The notes below the pieces were generated by a model. It ran no database searches. It saw only the letters and a list, made by a program, of their open reading frames with translations, and had not been told where the DNA came from. From NCBI GenBank assembly GCA_023409795.1, contig JAEYQX010000003.1, positions 1 through 5,905 on the forward strand: 5,905 nt of DNA, in the 5' to 3' direction. The stretch's first letter is position 1. Each line of letters starts with the position of its first letter. Positions 1-4,554 of this stretch are shown here, piece after piece. The stretch is from Pseudomonadota bacterium. Its GTDB lineage: Bacteria; Pseudomonadota; Alphaproteobacteria; Caulobacterales; Caulobacteraceae. A program made the translations under genes and the position numbers.

Positions 1-55
1 GCTCGTCAGGCTCATAACCTGAAGGTCGCAGGTTCAAATCCTGCTCCCGCACCCA
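1..55 (+). tRNA. Initiator tRNA-fMet(CAT), 3' part; 5' end outside the window
   Basis: Base 1 corresponds to about tRNA position 22, so the acceptor 5' strand and most of the D arm are missing. Visible are the D-stem 3' strand GCTC (1-4), the anticodon stem TCAGG/CCTGA (6-10/18-22) around the loop CTCATAA with anticodon CAT at 13-15, a 5-nt variable loop, the T arm GCAGG-TTCAAAT-CCTGC (28-44), the acceptor strand TCCCGCA, a C discriminator and an encoded CCA (53-55). Position 24 is T; this implies the purine11-pyrimidine24 pair typical of initiators, whereas elongators normally have R24. The G30-C40 and G31-C39 pairs of the initiator anticodon stem are present, but position 29-41 is A-T instead of G-C. 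It would carry formyl-Met for translation initiation. The tRNA identity is secure, and initiator rather than elongator Met is well supported. Confidence 0.93.
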
Positions 56-62
56 AGACCCC

Positions 63-96
63 AAAAGCCCTGCAGCCCCAAGCCGCAGGGCTTTTT
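63..96 (+). terminator. Intrinsic terminator of the tRNA gene, probably bidirectional
   Basis: A perfect 11-bp inverted repeat AAAAGCCCTGC (63-73) / GCAGGGCTTTT (85-95) flanks an 11-nt loop and is followed by one more T on the + strand (T run 92-96). It starts 8 nt after the tRNA CCA. Because the arms begin with AAAA and end with TTTT, the same hairpin also has a short U tract when read on the minus strand. There it lies 26 nt beyond the stop of the convergent aldo/keto-reductase-like gene. One element can therefore end both transcription units. Confidence 0.85.
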
Positions 97-121
97 GCTG
101 TCCGCAGCCCCGCCAACCCCC

Positions 122-1021
122 TCACCCCACACGCGCCATCTCAATCTGCGCGGAAAGGCCAGCGGGCAGGTGGCGTTCGGGGACCTGGGCCAGGCTTTCC
201 AGGCTGTGCCTGTCGGAAACCTGGATCAGGGCGCTGGCGATCGAGGGTTCGGTCAGGGCCGCTGCGAGGCAGATCTCTTCGGCCGTCCAGTTGGGCGTGG
301 TGTGCAGGAAGGCGAAGGGATGGGTCGACGCCTCGGCCGGTGCCCTTTTTCCCATCATCGCGAACAGCCCGGGCTTGCGGGGGGCCGTGGCCGAGCCGGG
401 GCGGGACGAGGCCAGGTCCAGGTGGCGCTGATAGTCATAGATGAAGATGGCCATGTCGCGCTTTTGCGCGGCGCGAAGGCGCGAGCGAATCTGCCAGTCC
501 GCCTCGACCGAGAAGGGCGTGAAAAGGGCATCAAAGGCCCCGGTCGACAGATAGGTGTCCATGACGGCGTGGTCGCCACGAATGCCCAGGAGCCGCACCT
601 GTCCGCTGCTGCGCATGGCCTTGAGGGCCTGAAGTGAGCTGAGCGGCAGTTCGGCCTCGGCCGGCTCGTCCAGCACGGCCACGTCGAACCAGCCAAGGCC
701 CGAGGCCCGAAGGCTGTCCTCCAGCGTCTGGCGCAGGCTCTCAGGTGAGAAATCGCGTCGAGACCCGCGCGGATGCGGGCTTGTGCCCAGGCTCAGGCTG
801 ACCCACAAAAGCCGGCGCTCGACATGGCTGAAGGCATCGCCGGCCTCCCTCAGCAGGTCGGGATCGGCGCAGTCCAGGTGATAGGCGTTGATGCCCTGCT
901 CCAGCGCCGAGAAGATCAGATCCCCGAGCGCGGCAGGGCCCCGGGCCAGGTGCGACCGGCCCAGGGTGAGGCAAAGCGTGGATACCGCCGCGCCGGACGC
1001 GCCAATGGGGCGGTATCTCAT
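122..1021 (-). CDS. Aldo/keto-reductase-like protein, probably lacking the catalytic tetrad
   Basis: 299 aa, starting at the ATG at 1021, 2 bp after the bolA stop; an in-frame open stretch further upstream overlaps bolA and is not a credible start. The N terminus MRYRPIGASGAAVSTLCLTLG (read as residues 1-20 plus G21) matches the opening beta hairpin and first strand of NADPH-dependent aldo/keto reductases. The segments around residues 41-50 (EQGINAYHLD), 93-110 (long helix with SL) and 130-147 (QALKAMRSSGQVRLLGI) match the usual family landmarks. Of the Asp-Tyr-Lys-His tetrad, Asp50 is in place. The Tyr position is Asp55, the Lys position in the strand at 73-79 (WVSLSLG) has no Lys, and the His that normally follows the D-x4 of the next strand is Asp118 (DVAVLDEP). 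Residues 200-240 are an Arg/Pro/Ser-rich insert without clear family match. The fold assignment is fairly sure; loss of reductase activity is inferred. It could be a scaffold or binding protein working with BolA. Confidence 0.85.
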   Translation of the reverse strand: MRYRPIGASGAAVSTLCLTLGRSHLARGPAALGDLIFSALEQGINAYHLDCADPDLLREAGDAFSHVERRLLWVSLSLGTSPHPRGSRRDFSPESLRQTLEDSLRASGLGWFDVAVLDEPAEAELPLSSLQALKAMRSSGQVRLLGIRGDHAVMDTYLSTGAFDALFTPFSVEADWQIRSRLRAAQKRDMAIFIYDYQRHLDLASSRPGSATAPRKPGLFAMMGKRAPAEASTHPFAFLHTTPNWTAEEICLAAALTEPSIASALIQVSDRHSLESLAQVPERHLPAGLSAQIEMARVG

Positions 1022-1023
1022 GG

Positions 1024-1266
1024 TCAGCCGGCCTCGACGGGCGAGGCGGTTTCCAGCGCCAGGGCGTGCAGTTCGCCGCCCATCTGGCCCTTGAGTGCGG
1101 CATAGACCATCTGGTGCTGCCGGACCCGCGAGACGCCCTTGAAGGCGCTGGAGACGATCCGGGCGCGATAATGGTCGCCGTCGCCCGCCAGGTCCTCGAT
1201 GGCGATCTCGGCATCGGGGAAGGCTTCGATCAGGTGCTGATGCAGGACATCGGCGGACATGGGCAT
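1024..1266 (-). CDS. bolA: BolA-family protein (iron-sulfur/redox partner of glutaredoxin)
   Basis: 80 aa with the start placed at the ATG at 1266. GAGAG at 1275-1279 lies 8 nt upstream of it and serves as ribosome-binding site. A GTG at 1275 overlaps that GAGAG, and a further ATG at 1260 is possible. The whole protein is one BolA domain. Landmarks are DGDHY (29-33) with His32 in the variable [H/C] loop; the FKGVSRVRQHQMVYAAL core (42-58) including the conserved His51; and GELHALALET (64-73). Known family members bind a [2Fe-2S] cluster jointly with monothiol glutaredoxins and act in iron-sulfur handling or iron sensing. This sequence is of the SRV-x-QHQ-x-VY type common in alphaproteobacteria. 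No glutaredoxin gene lies in this window; the next gene is the aldo/keto-reductase-like one, 2 bp downstream, so the two are almost surely cotranscribed and translationally coupled. Confidence 0.93.
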   Translation of the reverse strand: MPMSADVLHQHLIEAFPDAEIAIEDLAGDGDHYRARIVSSAFKGVSRVRQHQMVYAALKGQMGGELHALALETASPVEAG

Positions 1267-1289
1267 GGGCGGCACTCTCGATTGACTGG

Positions 1290-1325
1290 AAAAAAATGAA
1301 CCTTGGCACCGTCATAGCCCAAGTT
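1290..1325 (-). terminator. Probable intrinsic terminator after the GNAT gene
   Basis: Read on the minus strand, AACTTGG (1325-1319), a bulged G and C (1317) pair with GCCAAG (1307-1302), a bulged G and TT (1300-1299). The loop between C1317 and G1307 has 9 nt. Two bases later comes a run of seven T (1296-1290). It begins 10 nt after the GNAT stop. The stem is imperfect and only moderately GC-rich, so read-through into bolA is likely. It marks the probable boundary between map-radC-GNAT and bolA-AKR. I see no convincing bolA promoter in the remaining bases 1267-1335. Confidence 0.5.
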
Positions 1326-1335
1326 GGCGCAGGGG

Positions 1336-1875
1336 TCAGGTCGCGCGCGCGTTCGGCCTCTGGAACAGGGTGACCTGGGCGTCCTTGTAGGTCGTGTCGG
1401 CATAGGGCCTGTAGCCCAGTCGCTCGGCCAGGCGGATCGAGGCCAGGTTCTCGGGCGAGATCATGCAGACGGTGCGTGGCGCGCCCATTTCGGCATCGGC
1501 CCATTCCAGGGCCGCCTGGACCGCCTCGAAGGCCAGGCCCTTGCCCTGGAAGCGCGGGGCCAGGCCCCAGCCCAGCTCGGGGGCATCAAAGGCAGGGCTC
1601 ATGTCGCGGCGATAGTCCAGCACCCCGACGCTGCCGACATAGTCGCCGGTGGCCGTCTCGCGGATCGTCCAGTTGCCATGGCCCAGGGCCTGCCAATGGC
1701 CGATGTCGCGCAGGCAGCGCAGCCAGACCTCTTCCTCGCTGAGGCCGCGGCCGATGATGAAGCGGGTGAAGTCGGCATCGGCCCACAGCTGCACCAGGTC
1801 GGGCATGTCCGCGACCGTGACGGGGCGAAGGCTCAGGCGTTCGGTAATCAGGCGGTCGGCGATAAGCGTGGTCAC
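1336..1875 (-). CDS. GNAT-family N-acetyltransferase (RimJ/RimL-like)
   Basis: 179 aa, one GNAT domain of the Acetyltransf_3 / RimJ-RimL type. It would move an acetyl group from acetyl-CoA to an amine; the substrate cannot be told from sequence. Seen are the opening TERLSLRP (11-18), the strand pair around GNWTIRETATGDYVGSVGVLD (68-88, cut here at key residues G67, W69, G81), and motif A ELGWGLAPRFQGKGLA (100-115) with the Q-x-x-G-x-G/A acetyl-CoA pyrophosphate loop at 110-115. Motif B is PENLASIRLAERLGYRP (141-157) with the usual Asn143. The start is GTG, chosen because it overlaps the radC stop as GTGA (1875-1872), a classic coupling arrangement. No other initiator gives a full-length domain. 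It is likely the last gene of the map operon. Relatives acetylate ribosomal protein N termini, but many act on small molecules or antibiotics. Confidence 0.92.
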   Translation of the reverse strand: MTTLIADRLITERLSLRPVTVADMPDLVQLWADADFTRFIIGRGLSEEEVWLRCLRDIGHWQALGHGNWTIRETATGDYVGSVGVLDYRRDMSPAFDAPELGWGLAPRFQGKGLAFEAVQAALEWADAEMGAPRTVCMISPENLASIRLAERLGYRPYADTTYKDAQVTLFQRPNARAT

Positions 1876-2603
1876 ATCAGTCCCAGTTGCTTGAAGCTGG
1901 CCACGCCCTGGCGGCCGACGATCAGGTGGTCGTGGACCTCAATCGCCAGGGCGCGGGCTGCCTCAATGACCTGGCAGGTCATGTCGATGTCGGCGCGGCT
2001 GGGCGTCGGGTCGCCTGAAGGGTGGTTGTGGACGATGATCATGGCGCTGGCGGACAGCTCAAGGGCCCGGCGCACGACTTCGCGCGGATAGACCGGGGCA
2101 TGGTCGACCGTGCCGCGGTTCTGGATCTCGTCCAGGATCAGCTGGTTCTTCTTGTCGAGATAGAGGACGCGAAACTGCTCGCGCGGCTCGTGCTGCATGG
2201 ACAGCCGGACATAGGCCAGGAGCGCCGACCATGAGGAAATGACCGTGCGCCGGTTGGCCTCTTCCCGGGCGAGGCGGCGCGTGACCTCATGCAGGGCGGC
2301 CAGGTCGAGGGCGGTCTCGGCCCCGATCCCCTTTGAGCGGCCCCGGGAATCCTCGGCCCGGACCGTCATCAGGTCCTCGACCGAGGCTGCCAGAACGGCG
2401 GACAGGGACCCGAACCGGGCCAGAAGCGCCTTGGCAATCGGCTTGACGTCGCCCTGGGGCTGGCTGCGGAACAGGAAGAGCTCCAGCAGCTCATAGTCGG
2501 GGAGGGTGCCCAGCCCCGCCTGACGCGCACGATCGCGCAGCCGCTCGCGGTGGCCGGCGTGATGTGGCTTTGGACCTGGAGCCTTTGGCGCTTGATCGAG
2601 CAT
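1872..2603 (-). CDS. radC: RadC family JAMM/MPN+ protein
   Basis: 243 aa, full length for the family. Residues 1-110 form the N-terminal helical part with a helix-hairpin-helix-like stretch (DVKPIAKALLARFGSL, 52-67). The C-terminal RadC JAB domain covers about 118-243. The zinc-binding JAMM motif is intact: Glu142, His192, His194, Ser202 and Asp205 in HNHPSGDPTPSRAD (192-205). A second conserved block is EVHDHLIVG (222-230). Such domains have a metalloprotease-like fold. The radiation-repair role once given to RadC in E. coli was traced to another gene, so the cellular function is unknown, although related proteins occur near mobile and DNA-processing genes. The ATG at 2603 follows a very G-rich ribosome-binding site (2607-2614) that lies in a hairpin. 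The gene is 26 bp after map, and its stop overlaps the GNAT start by 4 bp. Confidence 0.96.
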   Translation of the reverse strand: MLDQAPKAPGPKPHHAGHRERLRDRARQAGLGTLPDYELLELFLFRSQPQGDVKPIAKALLARFGSLSAVLAASVEDLMTVRAEDSRGRSKGIGAETALDLAALHEVTRRLAREEANRRTVISSWSALLAYVRLSMQHEPREQFRVLYLDKKNQLILDEIQNRGTVDHAPVYPREVVRRALELSASAMIIVHNHPSGDPTPSRADIDMTCQVIEAARALAIEVHDHLIVGRQGVASFKQLGLM

Positions 2604-2606
2604 CAG

Positions 2607-2623
2607 CCTCCCCCTCGGGGGAG
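2607..2623 (-). promoter_or_regulatory. Inverted repeat that masks the radC ribosome-binding site
   Basis: Between the map stop (2632-2630) and the radC ATG (2603), the minus strand reads CTCCCCC-GA-GGGGGAG (2623-2608) followed by G2607 and CTG. The arms are perfect over 7 bp; in RNA this would fold as 6 G/C-rich pairs with a CGAG tetraloop. The 3' arm is the Shine-Dalgarno sequence of radC (GGGGGAGG, 2614-2607). The hairpin begins 6 nt after the map stop, so a ribosome ending map would open it. That fits translational coupling. The function is inferred; the repeat itself is certain. Confidence 0.55.
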
Positions 2624-2629
2624 ACTAAC

Positions 2630-3451
2630 TCAGAACGACGGTCTGAAAAGACCCTTGGGCGAGGCGGTGAAGATTTCGATGCCGTCCTCGGTCACGCCGA
2701 TGGTGTGCTCGCACTGTGACGACAGGGACTTGTCGCGGGTCACGGCCGTCCAGCCGTCCGACAGGACCTTCACGCCCGGCTTGCCCAGGTTCACCATCGG
2801 CTCGACGGTGAAGAACATGCCCGGCTTCAGCACGGCGCCCTCGCCACGACGGCCATAGTGCAGGACATTGGGCGCATCGTGGAAGACGCGGCCGATGCCG
2901 TGGCCGCAGAAGTCGCGCACCACGCTCATGCGCTGGGCCTCGACGAACTTCTGGATGGCATAGCCGATGTCGCCGAAGGTATTGCCCGGCTTGACCTGGG
3001 CCAGGCCCAGCTCGAGGGATTCATAGGTGACGTCGATCAGGCGCCTGGCGCGGGTATTGATCTCGCCGACCGGATACATGCGGCTGGAATCGCCATGCCA
3101 GCCATCAACGATGACCGTGTGGTCGATGTTGACGATGTCACCTTCCTTCAGGACCTTGTCGCCGGGAATGCCGTGGCAGACGACGTGGTTGATCGAGGTG
3201 CAGATGGTCTTGGTATAGCCCTTGTAGCCCAGGCAGGCCGGCGTGCCGCCGCGCTCCAGGGTGAACTCGCGGATGATGTCGTCCAGCTCGCCCGTGGTCA
3301 CGCCCGGCTTGACGTGGTCGGTGATCATGTCGAGGGCCTCGGCGACCAGGCGGCCGGCCTTGCGCATGCCTTCAAAGGCCGCGGCATCGTGAATGCGGAT
3401 TTCGTGGCTGCGGACGAAGTCTTCGGAATCCAGCTCAGGCGTCTCGTACAT
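2630..3451 (-). CDS. map: Methionine aminopeptidase, type I
   Basis: 273 aa from the ATG at 3451. An in-frame TTG six bases upstream (3457) is less likely because GAAAG (about 3459-3463) is well spaced for the ATG. The enzyme removes the initiator Met from new proteins whose second residue is small, in the cytosol and after deformylation. All five metal ligands are present: Asp110 (NID), Asp121 (HGD), His184 (CGHG), Glu217 (TVEP) and Glu248 (QCEHT). The gaps between them (11, 63, 33, 31) equal those of the E. coli enzyme. The substrate-side His93 (VCHGIP) and His191 (VFHDAP) are also there. The N terminus is slightly longer than in E. coli (264 aa), with no SH3-type zinc-finger extension. It is the first gene of the leftward operon and has its own promoter at 3527-3555. 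Essential in most bacteria, so expected to be constitutively expressed. Confidence 0.98.
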   Translation of the reverse strand: MYETPELDSEDFVRSHEIRIHDAAAFEGMRKAGRLVAEALDMITDHVKPGVTTGELDDIIREFTLERGGTPACLGYKGYTKTICTSINHVVCHGIPGDKVLKEGDIVNIDHTVIVDGWHGDSSRMYPVGEINTRARRLIDVTYESLELGLAQVKPGNTFGDIGYAIQKFVEAQRMSVVRDFCGHGIGRVFHDAPNVLHYGRRGEGAVLKPGMFFTVEPMVNLGKPGVKVLSDGWTAVTRDKSLSSQCEHTIGVTEDGIEIFTASPKGLFRPSF

Positions 3452-3526
3452 GGTCAACTTTCAGTGCGCCGTCGCAAGCAGGGAGAAGGAGGCGGCAGGG
3501 CGCTTTTGTTCGGGTGTCAGATGGGC

Positions 3527-3555
3527 CTTGTAGCACAAAACCTCAACCCCGTCAG
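3527..3555 (-). promoter_or_regulatory. Predicted promoter of map (leftward)
   Basis: On the minus strand a -35 CTGACG (3555-3550) and a -10 TACAAG (3532-3527) are separated by 17 nt. The extended -10 GCTACAAG (3534-3527) fits 7 of 8 positions of the Caulobacter housekeeping consensus GCTANAWC, and the -35 fits 5 of 6 of TTGACG. Transcription would begin near 3520, leaving a leader of about 70 nt before the map ATG. No operator is recognised. Confidence 0.5.
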
Positions 3556-3564
3556 GACTGGAGC

Positions 3565-3593
3565 GTGACCCAGGGGAAAGGCCTGCCTATCCT
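3565..3593 (+). promoter_or_regulatory. Predicted promoter of the CinA-like gene (rightward, leaderless start)
   Basis: GTGACC (3565-3570) and TATCCT (3588-3593) each match 4 of 6 positions of the general sigma-70 consensus, with an exact 17-nt spacer. The start point would fall at about 3600, the A of the ATG. No ribosome-binding site lies at normal distance; AGGGGAAAGG at 3572-3581 is 18 nt from the ATG and inside the promoter spacer. The -35 lies 9 bp from the -35 of the divergent map promoter. Confidence 0.35.
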
Positions 3594-3599
3594 TGGCCC

Positions 3600-4370
3600 A
3601 TGCAACAGCCCGCTCCCCAGCCTGTAACCGCTGCCGTCCTGATCATCGGCGACGAGATCCTGTCCGGCCGGACCCGCGACACCAACCTGAACACCATCGC
3701 CCGCTTCCTGGGGGCCCTGGGCATCGACCTGATGGAGGCGCGCACGGTCGGTGATCGCCAGGCCCAGATCGTCCAGGCGCTGAACCAGGTGAGGGCGGAC
3801 CATGACTATGTCTTTACGACTGGCGGCATAGGCCCGACCCATGATGACATCACCGCCGATGCCGGGGGCCAGGCTTTTGGCGTCGAGGTGGCCGAGCATC
3901 CGCAAGCCCTGGCCCTGCTGGCGCGGCGCTATGGGCCCGATGATTTCAATGCCGCCCGCCGCCGCATGGCGCGCATCCCGACGGGCGGTGTCCTGATCGC
4001 CAATCCGGTGACTGACGCGCCGGGCTTTCAGATCGGCAATGTCTTTGTCATGGCCGGGGTGCCGCGGATCATGGAAGCCATGCTGCAGGACGTGGCCCCG
4101 CGCCTCCGGACCGGTGCCGTCGTCCACAGCCGCAGCCTCAGGATCGAGGGGACGGGCGAGGGGACGGTCGCCGCCATCCTGGAGGGTATCGCTAGGCTGC
4201 ATCCAAACCTGTCCATTGGCAGTTATCCCTTCGGCTTCTCTGCGGGGTTGGGCCCGGATGCCCTGTTCGGCACCGAGGTCGTCCTGAGAGGGCGCGATGA
4301 GCCGGAGCTTGACGCTGCGGAACAAGAATTGACCAGAGAACTGCGTTCTGCTGGCATTAAGTTGCCGTAA
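3600..4370 (+). CDS. Stand-alone CinA N-terminal / MoaB-like molybdopterin-binding-domain protein (COG1058 type)
   Basis: 256 aa. The N-terminal 170 residues are a MoCF_biosynth (MoaB/Mog) fold. Landmarks are GDEILSGRTRDTN (17-29), the signature TTGGIGPTHDD (73-83), PTGGVLIANPVTDAPGF (127-143) and VMAGVPRIMEAML (150-162). A further ~85-residue alpha/beta region (172-256) includes SIGSYPF (206-212), as in the COG1058 part of CinA. The C-terminal NMN-deamidase (PncC) half of full CinA, about 160 residues, is absent, and no such gene follows. Characterised COG1058 domains hydrolyse ADP-ribose or related pyrophosphates, and the eukaryotic homologue is the MoaB-like domain of FAD synthase. Which substrate applies here is unknown. 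Despite its fold the protein is probably not a molybdenum-cofactor enzyme. It is divergently transcribed from map and ends in TAA, with no tightly linked partner. The ATG at 3600 has no Shine-Dalgarno sequence. Confidence 0.9.
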   Translation: MQQPAPQPVTAAVLIIGDEILSGRTRDTNLNTIARFLGALGIDLMEARTVGDRQAQIVQALNQVRADHDYVFTTGGIGPTHDDITADAGGQAFGVEVAEHPQALALLARRYGPDDFNAARRRMARIPTGGVLIANPVTDAPGFQIGNVFVMAGVPRIMEAMLQDVAPRLRTGAVVHSRSLRIEGTGEGTVAAILEGIARLHPNLSIGSYPFGFSAGLGPDALFGTEVVLRGRDEPELDAAEQELTRELRSAGIKLP

Positions 4371-4554
4371 GGTCAGCGTAAATGTGGGAATTGTGCGGCT
4401 AATAGGCCACGCTTTCGCTGTTATGTGGCCACGGACGGGACTGGCAGGCATCTGCTCGCATGACAGGGACGTTGAGGCTGCCTAGCTATTGGGTTCTCCC
4501 CGAACAACGACCCGGGCGTCAGTAAGCGCGGGCGGTTTTTTATAGGTGAAACAG
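4371..4554. other. Non-coding region between the CinA-like and FadL-like genes
   Basis: These 184 bases carry no credible gene. They hold an inverted repeat at 4405-4430, a small GTTC-N5-GAAC stem (4493-4505), a weak CCCG/CGGG hairpin (4511-4514/4529-4532) followed within three bases by six T (4536-4541), and the FadL-like ribosome-binding site AGGTGA (4544-4549). An ATGACA (4460-4465) and a TTGAGG (4472-4477) resemble -35 elements, but no good -10 stands at the right distance, so I cannot place the promoter of the porin gene with confidence. Confidence 0.6.
4405..4430. repeat. Inverted repeat GGCCAC-N14-GTGGCC
   Basis: Perfect 6-bp arms at 4405-4410 and 4425-4430 lie 35 bp after the CinA-like stop. 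The right arm is also part of an 8-bp palindrome GTGGCCAC (4425-4432). No T tract follows, so it is a poor intrinsic terminator. It could be a rho-dependent or mRNA-end hairpin, or a regulator site for the porin gene. The function is not determined. Confidence 0.4.

Noticed and set aside
122..1504. A 460-codon minus-strand open frame that extends the AKR-like gene upstream
   Set aside because: The extra 161 codons run out of frame through bolA and into the GNAT gene, both of which have clear family motifs. The AKR family start sits at the ATG at 1021.
1324..2091. A 255-codon + strand frame across the GNAT and radC genes
   Set aside because: Antisense shadow of two well-supported genes, with no ribosome-binding site or family match.
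2858..3568. A 236-codon + strand frame antisense to map
   Set aside because: Its protein is a composition-driven mirror of map; all five metal ligands of map are conserved on the other strand.
4337..4349. AGAAC-TGC-GTTCT as a LexA/SOS box, which would suit a competence/damage-type gene
   Set aside because: The alphaproteobacterial box is a direct GTTC-N7-GTTC repeat and the Gram-positive one needs GAAC-N4-GTTC. The spacing is wrong and the site is at the 3' end of the gene.
3552..4451. A 299-codon open frame antisense to the CinA-like gene
   Set aside because: No recognisable domain, and the opposite strand encodes a full COG1058 protein. Long antisense frames are expected at this GC content.
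4493..4505. GTTC-N5-GAAC as an SOS operator before the porin gene
   Set aside because: Opposite orientation and wrong spacing for the alphaproteobacterial LexA site; better read as a small stem.
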